From Mnemiopsis leidyi (taxonomy: Eukaryota > Ctenophora > Tentaculata > Lobata > Bolinopsidae), in the NCBI GenBank assembly GCA_000226015.1, contig JH152767.1:30995-76359 (forward strand): 45,365 nt of DNA, given 5' to 3'. A program made the translations under genes and the position numbers. A model generated the notes under the pieces. The model did not search any database. It saw only the letters and a program-made list of their open reading frames with translations, and was not told where the DNA came from. Shown piece after piece: positions 1 through 12,808 of this stretch. Every line of letters begins with the position of its first letter. Positions within the stretch are counted from its first letter, which is position 1.

Positions 1-1269
1 AGCTATCTTGAAAATAAAGAAAAGCAGGTTAAATTTTTGAGACAAAACCCAAGTGTGGCTAAAAGACAAAGTATTAATTTATATTAGAAGAAAATCAATG
101 TTGATATCTTGATATCTATGTGCAAATCTTTGTTTAGTTAGGATCACATAATGTTTTTATTAAAGGGCAACTGTTTGTTTTTATTTTTATAGGCTCATAT
201 TTGTATATATTGAAGGTTTTTAGAAAAGGGCAACTGTTTATTTTTATTTTTTATATGCTTATTTCTGTATATATTGAAGGTGTGACTGTCAATTGAGAAA
301 TGAAGAAATAAGGATAAGAAGTAGGACACAGATGTGATGATGTATTTTGTCATAATTATTGATTTGATTTGATTTTGATTTGCAGTTTCTAAATAATTTT
401 TTGATTTAAATCCAAATAGTTATTTCATAAGGCTCTCTCTATTCTCTGTTGACTGGTTCCCTATCTAGACCTCTCTGTTTAACTGCTACTCTTTTTCTTT
501 TTATATTTAAATCGGTTGCCTTGCCATATCCTGAAAATTTTAGATGGATACAAACTGATAGTTATTTCACTGTTTGCCGTTTTTCTTCATCTAAATTTTC
601 AGCATTTTTATCTAGTTATTGATTTTTGATGGCTCTTATCAGATTTTCCTTTTAGATTTTGACATTTTCCACAGTTTATCACATTTTTATCTATGTTGAA
701 GTACATTACGAGGGAGAGTATATAAGCATATGATTTTTGGATACAACCTAGCATTTGGGGAAACCTTTCACAGAAGTGAAGCCCACGTTTTTGACCTATG
801 AGGGACCTTTCATTTAAATTTTATGACCACCCTTCTATCAGTCAAACATTTTTTACTTTAAATTAAGTTCATTTTTGCGGTACAGCCGTTTTATCCAATT
901 TTATTTTTTAATTTTTTTATATCCTTTTAGTAATTTTTTTATATCCTTTGAGTTATCTGAATCTTAGTTTGAGAAATAGTTATCTGATTTGACTTTGTTA
1001 CAGGCTCTCATGATGTAATTAAACGAAGAATTCAAGCCTTAATTATCTGTGCGTTTCTCTTCTGACCACCAAAATCATAGTTCAGAATATTATCATCCTC
1101 TCCAAAACTTTAAGAAGTTAAAAGATAGTTCATGAATAAACCCAACAACCTTAAATAATTAACCCCTCTTTATAATTATATCCCTCCAAGACCATGCAAA
1201 CATTTTTCAACCCTTTAGTGTTATGATTTTATGAAACTTGAAATTTAATTAACATCCATTTTCTTTCAG
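1..1269. other. AT-rich 5' flank of WDR70
   Basis: No coding exon is recognisable here. It presumably holds promoter, 5' non-coding exon(s) and intron of WDR70, because a strong acceptor (pyrimidine run ending in AG at 1268-1269) closes the region. Two local tandem duplications are visible: a 63-nt unit at about 162-283 (both copies carry aaagggcaactgttt and tatatattgaagg), and a 25-nt AT-rich unit near 905-955 whose copies end in acceptor-like tatcc-tttnag strings. No TATA box or CpG-rich promoter could be assigned. Confidence 0.5.
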
Positions 1270-1277
1270 GTAAAATC

Positions 1278-1292
1278 ATGTATTCAATATAA
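1278..1292 (+). promoter_or_regulatory. Minimal upstream ORF abutting the WDR70 start
   Basis: ATG TAT TCA ATA TAA lies in the 24-nt leader between the acceptor (1269) and the WDR70 ATG (1294). The four-codon uORF stops one nucleotide before the main start, a geometry that permits termination-reinitiation or leaky scanning. It exists only if transcripts really begin upstream of, or are spliced to, position 1270. Confidence 0.45.
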
Positions 1293-1293
1293 T

Positions 1294-3309
1294 ATGGCAA
1301 AGAAGATTAGTTTTGGCAAAATATCCTTATCAAGTTCACTGTCTAATGAAGCATCTTCCTCAAGTAACCGCTCTAGTGGCTTTGGGGTCATAAATGACAT
1401 CAAAAGTACAGAGTGTAATACAATTTCTCAGTCTGTTTCATCTGCTGGATCAAACGCTAAGTCATCTTCAAAACAAGCAAAGAAGTTTGATGTGGAGAAG
1501 ATGATGGATGATTTCAATAAGAAGGTTGAGCAAACAAAAATTGATGGTTTAAATGAAGCCATTAAAAATGAGAATGAAGTAATGAACAGCCCAGATATTT
1601 CACAAGTCATGGGATTTTCAGGATTTGGAAAGGTTGGAAAGCAAAAGCCTTCTTCCAAAAATGGAGACAGCAAGATCAATGAAAATGCAGCAAAATCTTC
1701 TGGAGAAAAGACTGATGTAAAATCTCTTAATGATATGAAATCAAATCCTGAAAATAAAGCATTAAATGAAAAAGAAGATAATTCAGACGATGACATGTCT
1801 TCTGATGATGATGAAGTTGGTACAGAAGGGAAAGAATTATTGCCGATTTCTCATGAAATAAAACTTTATCATTCCTCTAAAGCAGTTTCTGGTCTAGCTT
1901 TAGATCCAGCAGGTGCAAGATTAGTTACTGGCAGCCAAGATTTTGATGTCAAATTTTGGGATTTCAATGCCATGGATTCTAGGTTTCAATCTTTTCGAAC
2001 AATTCAGCCCATGGAAAACTACCACATCAGAAGTATTGAGTATAGTATAACTGGTGATTTACTTCTTTTAGCCAGTGGTGGCCCCCAAGCACAAGTTTTG
2101 GATAGAGATGGGAGTCAAGTTTATGAGTGTAGAAAAGGTGATCAGTACATTGTGGATATGACAAGAACTAATGGGCATGTTTCAGCTCTATATAATGCTG
2201 TATGGCATACCAGAGATAGAAATATTTTTATGACGTCTTCATCAGATTGTACTGTCCGGTTTTGGGATATAAATGTCACAAAGAATCAGAAAACTGTTAT
2301 CAAACTTAAGGGATCAGATGGCAAGAAAGTAAGTCCAACTCATGCTGTGTTTAATAAAGACTCTTCCATGATTGCTGTTGCAACAATTGATGGTTCCTTG
2401 TCACTTTATCCAACAAAAGGACCATTCGTCAGAGCTAAGCTTTCTAATAAAACTGCTCACGTTAAAGGTACAGAAACTAGTTGTTTAAAGTTTTCCATTG
2501 ATGGAAACCGTATATTAAGTAGAGGTGGTGATGATACAGTTAAGTTGTGGGACTTGAGAAATATCTCCAAGCCTGTACATTCAGCTAGTAGTTTAGACAA
2601 TGTTTTCATTGGCACTGATTGTTGGTTTAGTCCTGATGAAAAAGTTGTAATGACTGGCACTTCCGTAAAACGTGGTTCAGGAGAATTAGTTTTCTTTGAT
2701 GCAAACTCTTTCGATGAATTATATCGATTTTCTGTGGGTGAATCAAGCGTTTCAAAGATATTGTGGCATCCAAAATTGAATCAAATAGTTGTCGGATGTA
2801 GCAATGGCATTGCCAAAGTATACTACAGTCCAAATCTTAGTTCTCGTGGTGCTTTACTTTGTGCTGCAAAACCTCGTAGGAGGCAGGTTAAGAATGATGA
2901 AATACCAACTGGTTTGCAACAGCAAGTAATCAATCCTTACAGTCTACCTATGTATAGAGAACAGAGGTTTCTCTATGCCAAGAGAAGAAAGGACAAAGGA
3001 CGAAAAGATCCACTCAAGTCAGCTGCTCCTGATAAACCTGCCTTTGGTTTGGATGCTCACAAAACCAAAGGCTGTAGTTTGTCAGCATTTGTGTCCAAGC
3101 AAATAGCAATGGACACACACGGTCCTCCTGCAGAAGAGGAAGATCCACGTGAGGTTTTACTTAAATATGCCGATGTTTGTGAGAAGGATCCTTACTGGAT
3201 TGCTCCTGCATATGGACCTGAAACTAAGAATGTGTACCAGGAAGTAACTGAGGAAACATTAGACGAGGAACCTGCTGCTAAAAAACCAATGTACTTTTAC
3301 AACAAGTGA
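1294..3309 (+). CDS. WDR70: WDR70 homologue, WD-repeat protein, single coding exon
   Basis: Encodes 671 aa, close to the human WDR70 length. Residues 1-180 are low-complexity: Ser-rich at the start, then Lys/Glu/Asp-rich with an acidic run near 160-175. A WD-repeat beta-propeller spans about 192-512; WD dipeptides are visible in KFWDFN, RFWDIN and KLWDLR, and each repeat has a GH/D-type turn. The tail after 525 is basic (AKRRKDKGRK, a likely nuclear signal) and ends in an acidic/Pro stretch. Known WDR70 is a nuclear protein linked to CUL4-DDB1 ubiquitin ligase and histone H2B ubiquitination; that role is inferred here. The start is the first Met after an acceptor at 1268-1269 and begins MAKKISFGKI. 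The whole coding region has no intron, unlike most neighbours and unlike the vertebrate gene, so an old retrocopy or intron loss is possible. The frame is intact. Confidence 0.93.
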   Translation: MAKKISFGKISLSSSLSNEASSSSNRSSGFGVINDIKSTECNTISQSVSSAGSNAKSSSKQAKKFDVEKMMDDFNKKVEQTKIDGLNEAIKNENEVMNSPDISQVMGFSGFGKVGKQKPSSKNGDSKINENAAKSSGEKTDVKSLNDMKSNPENKALNEKEDNSDDDMSSDDDEVGTEGKELLPISHEIKLYHSSKAVSGLALDPAGARLVTGSQDFDVKFWDFNAMDSRFQSFRTIQPMENYHIRSIEYSITGDLLLLASGGPQAQVLDRDGSQVYECRKGDQYIVDMTRTNGHVSALYNAVWHTRDRNIFMTSSSDCTVRFWDINVTKNQKTVIKLKGSDGKKVSPTHAVFNKDSSMIAVATIDGSLSLYPTKGPFVRAKLSNKTAHVKGTETSCLKFSIDGNRILSRGGDDTVKLWDLRNISKPVHSASSLDNVFIGTDCWFSPDEKVVMTGTSVKRGSGELVFFDANSFDELYRFSVGESSVSKILWHPKLNQIVVGCSNGIAKVYYSPNLSSRGALLCAAKPRRRQVKNDEIPTGLQQQVINPYSLPMYREQRFLYAKRRKDKGRKDPLKSAAPDKPAFGLDAHKTKGCSLSAFVSKQIAMDTHGPPAEEEDPREVLLKYADVCEKDPYWIAPAYGPETKNVYQEVTEETLDEEPAAKKPMYFYNK

Positions 3310-3638
3310 TTGATTTCGATACTTTTAAAATTTTATGATTACCCTTCCCCATAGCACCAGCTTTAATAGACTTAACTTGAAAGTTATTGCCACATTGATT
3401 CGTTTTGAAAGTTTAAGATATTTGTACTTATTGATTTCAGATTAAAATTTTTAAGTGAATTTTTCTTAAAGTATTGAAATCTTAATGAAAATTTTTTCAT
3501 TATATTGAAAATTATTAATTTGTAAAATAGAACTCTACTAATTATCTAGTGAAAGTAATCATTTTAATAATAACAACAGAAACTGTTGAATTTAAGTATT
3601 GACTTCTATCATTTAGGGTTTGCACAGCGAAATGAAAA
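3310..3638. other. Short WDR70 to RRM-zinc-finger intergenic interval
   Basis: AT-rich, about 330 bp, without ORF. It must hold the WDR70 3' UTR and whatever precedes the next gene. No AATAAA was seen; ATTAAA at 3441-3446 is the best poly(A) candidate. An acceptor-like tctatcatttag ends at 3616, 22 nt before the next start codon, so the leader of the next gene may come from an upstream exon lying in or beyond WDR70, or from trans-splicing. Confidence 0.4.
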
Positions 3639-3655
3639 ATGATTATCCAAGATGA
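3632..3655 (+). promoter_or_regulatory. Overlapping 7-codon upstream ORF at the RRM-zinc-finger start
   Basis: An ATG at 3632 opens a seven-codon frame closed by TGA at 3653-3655, overlapping the main start (3639) in another frame. Both ATGs have a purine at -3. Initiation at the first would bypass the main start, so it would dampen translation if the leader begins upstream of 3632. The main start was chosen because its frame continues through exon 1 into the RRM. Confidence 0.4.
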
Positions 3656-6600
3656 CAACTTGAAAAAAGAAAAATTCGATATCTCCGAAGTCTGTCGCTG
3701 TGATGAGCTGTCAAAGTTTTACAAGAAAGCAACCCACACTGTTTACCCTGCTGTCAGATATCAAGATAATGATTTTAAACTCGAGCCATTTGAGGTGTGT
3801 GTTGTTATCTTTTCTTCTCCCATCAAAAAATGCTTGTGTAATTCTATTGCCTATAGCTTATTAAGGGAGGACAGTTACACTTTCATTATGTTGTTCACAG
3901 AGGCAATGAAACAGGCCAAACTGTTGCAGAAATTTGTTTCTCGTCTTCAGCTACCTGCATGACATAGTAAAAATACTTATTTAGGATCCTGGGAAGTTTT
4001 AACTAACTTCAGTTAATCATATCATCTCCTATTCAGGTTAAACTAGAACCACTCAGCTGTAATGGCTGCTCAACTTCCCTATACACCCACGATACAGATG
4101 AGATACAACTGATAGGGGGAGAGAATCCCATCTCCCCTCTCGCTCACATTGGCAATGAAACTCCCCTTCCTGTGCTAATGGATCATTTGAAACGGTACAT
4201 GTTTGTGATTTGTTTTTTATAACATTTAAAAAAAATAAAAATTGAGAATAGACTTTGCTCCTTTGCACTTTTGCACGTTAATACATAAGAATATGGACGT
4301 GCCATTATGATGACCAGCAGGGACCCCATTTTAAAGCTAATACTCGGTTTCTTCTTTCGAGCTATAATCTAGTAACTAGCCGGGTAGCCCCAGACAACGT
4401 CAACAACCATCTGCTCAAAAATGCTCATTTTCCCACCTATAAACCGCTTTAACGTTTAGAGAAAATTAATCTTATTGCTGTAACCTTGTTTCAAACCCCT
4501 CCTGTACATAACGTACCACCATGCAAAATTTAGAGCTCTCGGTCAAAAGATAGAGGCCTGAATCAAAGAATGTTATTTTTAGAAAAGTTCGCATCTTATT
4601 ATCTTAATACCCATTCACTATTTCAAGCATGGCGATGTTAACTGTTCTATTTAGTACAATATATACAGTACAATATATATTGAACTATTCAGTATTCACA
4701 AATTAATTGCACCCTTTTGCAGTTCAGTGAAGATATGTCACTTGCCGAGCAATGTTCACCAGGAGAGTTTGAAAGGAGTCATGAGTATGGCAGGTCCTGT
4801 GATAACGCTAAACTATACTCATCAAACTGGTTAGTACTTCAACAGATTACCTGCTACTGTTTTTAACTGCTAGTTGAACTAGATGGTTTAGACATGTAGC
4901 TATGATTAAGGCAGAACTCATGAAATTATTTTCACCGTTATGACTAATTTGTATTACAAATCACATACCTTAACTGTTTCGTTTGAGGATTGTCAATCTA
5001 CCCACTGCAATGTGCTTAGTTTTACTTTCTTGTCGTGTCACACTTAATTTCTTATCAATTTGACAACTTGATTATTTTCAGGTCAACACATGCAATATTG
5101 GCTCTGTGAGTATCAATGTGAACGTGATGTCGCAATTGCCTGCCGAAAGCTTAACGGTTTCCCTTGTCATGGGACTACCCTAAAAGTAGCACCGGCACTA
5201 AAGCACAAAACTGGTTTCGAAGTAGTAGAAAACATATCCCAAGCACCATCTCATATTACTAGCAAACCTGTCAGATGCAGGGTATGTGAGAAGACATACT
5301 CTAACTCTACTGACTTAAAAACGCACTTGCTTCTTTCTCATTGTCTGTATGTGAACAAAAAGCCTGCTCGAACACCTCTGATGAAAGGAAAAGTTTTAAA
5401 AGAAAGGCCATGTTCAAAATCTCATCAGGAAAAGAGAGTCAAAGAACCTCTAAATGTGAAACTATGGCTGGAAGGGCGACCACACAGAAACCCTGACTAT
5501 GAGGACCCTCAAGACTATGTGCTTGATTCAGTCATTGGAGTGGACGAGGATAATGATAAACTTGGCTTCATCCCAATTGATCACATGTATGCTGACATAA
5601 AGAAAGTGGTTCGAGGAACCATTCCAAATTCAGTGCTTAATGGACCCGATTCAATAACATTTCATCCAAGCATGGTGTGCCTAATGAAGCATGACACAAA
5701 GCTTCACTATGTTCCAGTTGAGCATTCCTACTGCATGCTGGACCCACAAGCTTTGTGGTGTTCAGTGTGTGGGAGACAGTACAACTCTTTAGAATCCTTA
5801 AACCATCATCTACCTGTCCACTTTAGGAAGAAGGGTGAGAAGCTGCAGGATAGTTCTCAAGTGAATCGAAAACGAAAATTAAAGAGAGCTCCTAAGGACG
5901 AAATCTTCACTTGCAAAATGTGTTCCTCCGAATTCAATACAAAATCTACATTTATTGCTCATGTCGCAACTCATGAGAATGATGATGAGATGGAGGTTGT
6001 AAACCACAAGTGTAAGCATTGTGAGCTTAGTTTCTCCTCTCCTGACAAGATGACTCAACACCAGACACTTCACGAATGTGGAGCTTGCCGGCAGACATAT
6101 TCTTGTCTCAATGAAGCTCAGATCCACAGAGACTCACATGTTTTGCTTGAGAAAGCCAGGTGCTGCTGCGAGGTTTGTGGAAAGAAGTTTTTAGACTCTG
6201 ATGAGTTTCTAGAGCACTTGACAAAAGAAAATCATCCGGTAACAAAGCAATCTCGACGTATCTTAAGCATCCCTCGGCATGCTGAACACTTTAATGATTT
6301 CACTTTCCAAGCTCGAAACGAAGAATTTCACTGTTTGAAGTGCTCAAAGACTTGTGATAGTGACTTAGAGCTTTACTCTCACATGGGATTTCACTTTGTA
6401 TACAAGACAATCCCTCCACCGTATGTCCTTCCACCTGAAGTCGAAGAAGTTAGTCAGACTTCTGATGAATCTCCGGTCAAAGATTATGAACCTGTTAAAG
6501 TGAGAATACCTTTGTCAACAATTCTGAATGCTACAGGATTGTCGAGTCCTGTCAAGGAAGCGAAACCTGAAGAAATTGTCGAACTTACTCCTGGTGCCAA

Positions 6601-9600
6601 GATTTGTCCTAGGTGCAGCAAGGGATATAAATCTTACAGGTCTCTGGTGACTCATTTTCGATTTTGTAAAGCCAAGCCGTTACCATCTCCGGTTGAGGCT
6701 AAACCTGTTGAATCTAAGACGCCTGTTAAAGATCCTATCAAGAGTCCCCCCTTAAATTTCAAATGCATAAAGTGTGATTTAGGTTTTGTGTCAGAGTTTC
6801 TCCTAAAGTCCCACATCAACATTGTACACCAAAATGAGGAAAAAGCTCAGGTTAAGGTTGGGAAAGCTAGAAAGTCTGCTGTGAAATTATACAAATGCAG
6901 TGAGTGTGACAAGACTTTTGCCCAAGAGCTAGGTTTAAAGGCTCATCATGCAGCGGTGCACTCAGACTTCAGTAGCACAAAATCCACAAAGACAGATTCT
7001 GTTTCCTCTCTCAAAAAGGTATTGGAAGATTGTCCAAAATTAGAAGTCACTCAAGATGAAGAAATACAGGAAGAATCTGCTGCAGAGAGGTCTGAGTCGG
7101 AAGTGGTTCAAAGACCAGCAAAGCCTCGAGGTGTCATGAAGTCTCCCCCATCCCACGAAACATCTGGAATAATTCGGGCTAGAAAAACAGCAGCTAAACT
7201 CTTTAAATGTAAAACTTGTGACATCAGGTTCGGAAGCAAAAGAATATTGGCCTTTCACATGCAACAGCATGCAGATGGAAAGATCAAGCAGAAAGAAGCT
7301 GCTCCACCAACACCCAATCAAGGCATTCTGTCAGGTATTTTAGATAAACACGATCCTCCAGAAAGTGATACAATGGTTGAGGGCAGAAAAATCAGCTCTG
7401 ATTCTGCTGACCAAGAAATGGAGTTTGACGATGTTCCACTATCGGTTCTGAAGAGCAGGAAAGTGGCTAAAAAGACTATTATAAAGAAAGTATTCGAATG
7501 TGATATATGTGATGAGCTATTCACAAAACGCTCTCATTATATCAGTCATATTAAATCCCATACGAATGACCCTGCTGAAGTGTCATCAATGTCTGAAGAA
7601 GAGGAAGATATGGACTATGATAAAGACCAGGAGCACCAAGAGCTAGAGAACCTTTCAAAGGAAGAGAGCCTATTGAGCAATGACTTTTCTACCCCCAGCG
7701 ATAACACAGGCAGTATGGAGGTATCTGTTCCTTTACCAGTGCTCAATGGCAACACTGATATCATCCCAGCCGATGCCATCTTCTACGTAGATGATGACAA
7801 ACTGGATGGTCTCATGGATGAAGCATCTAATGTTGATCAGACATTAAACTCCTCTGTAACTGAGATTGACACCAATCCTAGCAACTTGTGTTCAAACGGG
7901 GATGCTTCTGTGGAAGAGGTGAAAACCTGCAACATATGCAAAAAGCAGTTTCTTGCATGGAGCACTATTTGTGCACACATGTCAACTCATCCAAACTCTA
8001 CATTTAGAGATGTAACTGTTGATTGGAAGTCTATGTTTAACCCTCTGTTTGAGTGTGTGATTTGCCAAGAAAAAGTCCACTCAGTTGCACACTGTTACCT
8101 GCATTACAAGTATCATGTTTTAGAGAACAGTTCAACTGCCGTGATAAGTCATCTGGACGTTTCTGCTGAGGGAGACAAATCTCTTATAATCAAGTGTTCA
8201 GTGTGTGGAAACATCTTTGACAAGATCGGAACCCTTCACACTCACATGAAGATTCATGTACCAAGGGTTGGCTTCAATGATCCAACACAAGTTGTCACTG
8301 ATCCATCTCATGAAAAGTGTGAAATCTGCCATAGAGTTGTCACGCCTAAGTCTAGAAGGCGTCATTATCAAATACATGATCAGCCCCTTAAGCATTTCTG
8401 TGAAATTTGTCTGGAGGAGTTCCCTGACCAAAAAGGATATATCATTCACTATTGTCAAGCTCACAAAGTTGATTTCGAAAATGAGCTCAAGTTAACTGCA
8501 TCTGCCTCTAACAATGGGAGGAGTCAGTCAACGATTGGTGCTGCCTCAACAAACACGGCAGATTTCCACTGTAATTATTGTAGATCAACATTCTTATCTC
8601 TGAAATCAAAACGAAATCATGAGTACAAACACAAGAAGAACATCTTTAAGATTCCCTGTGTGTTCACCGACTGCTTCCTAAGTTTCCAAAGTGCTGAAGA
8701 ACTGATTTATCATGTTGATAAAGTGGGACATGCCACTGGACCACAAGCCATACCTTGCAGTGAATGTGAAGCTAGGTTCCTGTCCGCTCCTCCTAAAATA
8801 AAACACGAGAAGGATGTCCATGGGGTGGATAGCGATTTGGACGGGATTCCTGTATTTAGTCCAACACAGCAGGCCCCAGTGTTGCTGGAACCTCCTGTCG
8901 TTGTTAATAGCCCAACTGTCAATTGTAATGCCTGTAGCATGACCTTTGAAACGATAGAGAAGCTTCAGTTTCACGAAAAATACGAACATTTGGAAGAACC
9001 TGACAACACGATAAAGGTTTTTGTCGATAAAAAGAATGCCAGCATTCGGCCAAAAGAGGAAGAGTTTTCGTGTATGGTTTGTCGCCTTAAATTTAGCACC
9101 TATTCAGAGCGGTGGCTTCATGAGGAAGAATTTGAGAAGCCTGGTAGTTACCGCTGTATGGACTGTGGTTTGGATTACAAGACAAAACACCAAAAGACTG
9201 GACACGAATGCAACACTAGAGCTTTGACTCCTGAAGCTTCAACCGATGTCAGTCCATCTGGAAAACCCTTGGTCGGATTTACACAGAGAAAGTGCCATGC
9301 TTGCAATAAATTGTTCTCTGATAAGGAGAGCTTCAAATATCATGTCAGGAAGCATTGGTACCGCTGTTTTAGTTGCCACTACGACTTTTGCTCTAAAAAG
9401 AGCATGAAAGCTCACTTGAAGCTCCAAAAATGCTTCCACCCCAAAACACAAGGATTTGATCGAGTGTTTGAGGAAATACAAGTAGAATGTTTGCTTTGCT
9501 CAGAGGTTATGCCTCTCAGTGATCATATTAATCTACATTTTTTGGAGCACACCATAAAAGAAAATGGCAAGTACGACATGTTTATCTGCCTTATGTGTGG

Positions 9601-11176
9601 AGCTCCCTATAAAATCATAGAGCAGCTTCAGGAGCACATGCGAACTGAGGGCTACTTCCTCGTCTGTAGAGAAGCACCTCATCTGAAAGATCTTGATCTT
9701 AGCAGTTATGATGGAAGTTTAGAGAACAAAACGTCAAAAGAAGTTGGCGATTCGGTGTCTCTGAGCTCAGCGGCGCATCAGTGGGGCTGTCCTTTCTGCT
9801 CCACCACATATCAAAACTATAAGTCGGCTTGGAGCCACATTAGGTCTTATCACAAGTCTGTCGGAGTTCCTTTTAAGCTTGATGGCAGTGAAAATGTTGA
9901 AGGACCTGATACTGTTGCTCAAAGTGGCGAGGCTGGATGTCAGAATCTGTCAAGGACTACCACACCGATGGATGGAGGGGCCTTTACAAATTCCGGTCAC
10001 ATAGTTGGGAATGCTTCATCAGCACTGCCTAACTCAAAGCGTCACTGTACACCAGCTATTCCTTCCCAGCTGCCCTCTAATCTCCCACATGCTTTAGACA
10101 AAGAAAAAGTTGCTCCTCGACCTTCAACATCAGTAAAACATGATTCAACAAGCGCCCAAGAAGTCGACAAAGCAAGGCTTTTACTGAGTGAGTTATTGAA
10201 CGGGAGTCCAGAAATGGACAGCTCACGAGTACACATGCAAAAGAAAACGGATCCTCTTCAACCACGACCAACTCTGTTGAACACTCCCGAGAACCTTTCA
10301 GAGAAAAAGAAAGCTAATCCTAGCAGGTCGAGAAATGAGAGTGAAAGTTCAGTATCCTCTGGGAGCACCAAAAAGCCACCTTTGGTCACTAGCCCAGAAG
10401 CTGCTGCGAAAACAGCAGGATTGATCGCTCAGTTTTTGCGAGGTCCTGGTTCATCATCCGGCCCTCTTCTGCCCACCCCAAAAACAACCGCTGTTAGACC
10501 TTCATCAATTCCCAATGGTCAAGTACGGCCAAACTCAAGACCGTTTCCAAATGGGAACCAGTATAGGGATTTCATAAATTCTCGCCCTCATTTGCACAAT
10601 AACCCCCCTGTCAGCCGCTCAGGCCCTTATTCTCCATCTGAATTCAAACAGACCCCACAATATCGACCTTACCAAAACGAGAATTTGAGACGAAACTTTG
10701 GGTCCAGCGGCAGAGGAAATCACCAACACTTCGGTCAGGGAAGTAGAGCCAACAGAGGGCCAGACCGGGGGCATCCGCAACCACCTCCTTATCAACAATA
10801 TAACAACGGCTATACCAGCAACAAGAGGATGAGGTTTGATCACCCCACTTCAAATTCCCAGCAGCATCATCGGCAACAATCAGCTGGGAACAGCGAGCAC
10901 CATCATCGTGCACCTTCGGGCAGCGGCCATGAGGAGCATCTGACTTCAGAGAACATGTCGTGGCAGAACGACATCAACTCACGTAATGGTAACTCGGGAA
11001 ACAAAACTCTGGCACATAAGTGTTCTTACTGTCAACGCATTTTCAAGACCTATATCAATGTTTATAACCACCTGGTCAGAAGTCACTTAGAGGAAATATC
11101 GTACAGGAACAGCAGTCAGATCAATCCAGTTAGTAGTTTCGATGGTAGGATGACAATTTGGTCGCTTAGCACTTAG
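3639..11176 (+). CDS. RRM plus about 29 C2H2 zinc fingers, 2171 aa, four exons
   Basis: Exons by reading frame and GT-AG borders: 3639-3794, 4037-4194, 4723-4829, 5082-11176 (phases 0, 2, 1). The joined protein has 2171 aa. Residues 1-104 are unrecognised. An RRM spans about 106-178: the beta-1 strand reads VKICHLPSNV and the RNP1-like strand QYWLCEYQCERD, split by the last intron, followed by CRKLNGFPCHGTTLKV. About 29 C2H2-type fingers are scattered from residue 205 to 2142, mostly CxxC-x12-HxxxH, several degenerate or CCHC, without TGEKP-type linkers and separated by Ser/Glu/Lys-rich spacers. About 1900-2100 is a Pro/Asn/Gln/Arg/Gly/His-rich disordered region, then one last finger and a short tail. 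The RRM, RG-rich tail and lack of canonical linkers suggest an RNA-associated nuclear protein rather than a KRAB-type DNA binder; this is inference. I do not recognise the family. Confidence 0.85.
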
Positions 11177-12808
11177 TGTAGACAATTTTTTAGAGTGAGA
11201 GCTGAGTTTGATTTTGTTGTCAAAAGATGGAGTCCGTTGCCGATTTAAATGTTTTGTCGCAAAAATTGCTTGATATTTTTAAGACATTTATCCTTCTTTT
11301 AATTTTTTATAACGACTTTAAAATCATTAGCAAGTTTTCGGCGTGGGCTCCGTTAAATTTTAGTACAGAAATATTTTATGCCTTATTTTTGTATGAAAAG
11401 ACTCGATGCTTAAACTAAATCGCAGAGCATTGGTTCGTATTTTATTTTGTTAGAAAATGACATGGTATCTTTTACTGGAAAGGGCTCTCTTATCCAGATA
11501 TTCTTTCTTTCAGTTGTGTTTATGTCTCAAACCGTTAAAGTTATAGATTAAATTATTCAAAGAGTCAAAAGTCCTATATGTTGATTCATTCTTTTAAACC
11601 AAGTTTTTTATGAAGTTCAATTTGCAATGAGTTTTCGATCCGTTCGAAACTTTTGGACGATTTTCAGCCTACAGGTTTATGATAATTTAGTTAAGTGAAT
11701 GGCAGGATTAACATAGTTTTTAGAAGTGAATGACAGGATTAACTTTGTTTCATAGAACCGGCTAAGATGTCTTTGGACTAGCAGCTATCTTAATATACCT
11801 CTTATTATCTCATGAGTGATAAGCCGTTAAATTCCTGTCTACTTAACAATGCTTTGGTTCTACTCTTATCTAAGATCCTAAAATAATGTTTAGGGGACTT
11901 TAAACATAACTAAATGAGCTAGAGTGGAGGCCTGAGGATTTTTAAGGATAATTGCGCTTGATAACAGAGAAGGAGAGCTGACTTTTGCGATTTTGCCATT
12001 AAATGTCGAACTTTTTGGAAATTTACCCTCGGATGGGGGCGGAGGTAAGGCCGCAATGAAGTGATCAAGAGTTTGAGCCTTGGTTGTGCTTAACAACTTG
12101 AGGGAGAGGACAATAGAAATCATCCATTTTCCAATTTTGATTATGTGCTAGACTCGTTTCATAATCTTTCTTGACAATAATTATACATAAACTGTCCGAG
12201 TATCTTGCTTTAGTTAAATGTACTGAAACAGTGTCTTGAATTGTAAATGGTAAAAAAATGACGGTCGGGTTAGTTTGTTGAAAGGGTACACTACTTTATC
12301 GCTAAATTATCTAAGGACTGATTACTGAGTTTTAACAATCAGCGTTTTCTTAAATAAATAAATTAAAAATTTGAACACATCCTCTGCAAACTCATCTGTC
12401 CGTTATTACTGCCGGGACTAAATGATAGGATGTACTAGAGTTACTGAGTAACCTAAAAACATTTCGCGATCGTAGTAACGACAGCTTCTTTTAATTAAAG
12501 AGGGTATCATTAGGATGAATTGCTGTAGTTAAAGTACCATTCTAACTTCATTTTCCGATATGAATGTGCTTGATATCTTACTTTCTAACTTATGATTAAT
12601 TTTTTATATATTGTATAAAGTATGTTTGGTTTTAATTTCTTCTGATTTGAACCTGATTCCAAAAAAAGTGTAATACTGATACTTTAATGTGAAGGAAATT
12701 GTAAAAATATTACCTTACCTCAATCAAACATTCTGACACAAGTTTTTCACACTTTATATGTTGAAATTAATCATTAATTAATCACTAAACTGACAATCCC
12801 TGCAAGAC
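11177..12808. other. 3' region of the zinc-finger gene and UTP3 5' flank
   Basis: No supported gene; short ORFs on both strands have no recognisable domain. Most of the first part is probably 3' UTR of the zinc-finger gene. ATTAAA occurs near 11548 and overlapping AATAAA copies at 12353-12362. A degenerate 31-nt tandem duplication (gtgaatgRcaggattaac) lies at about 11695-11755. No clear TATA box precedes UTP3. Confidence 0.45.
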
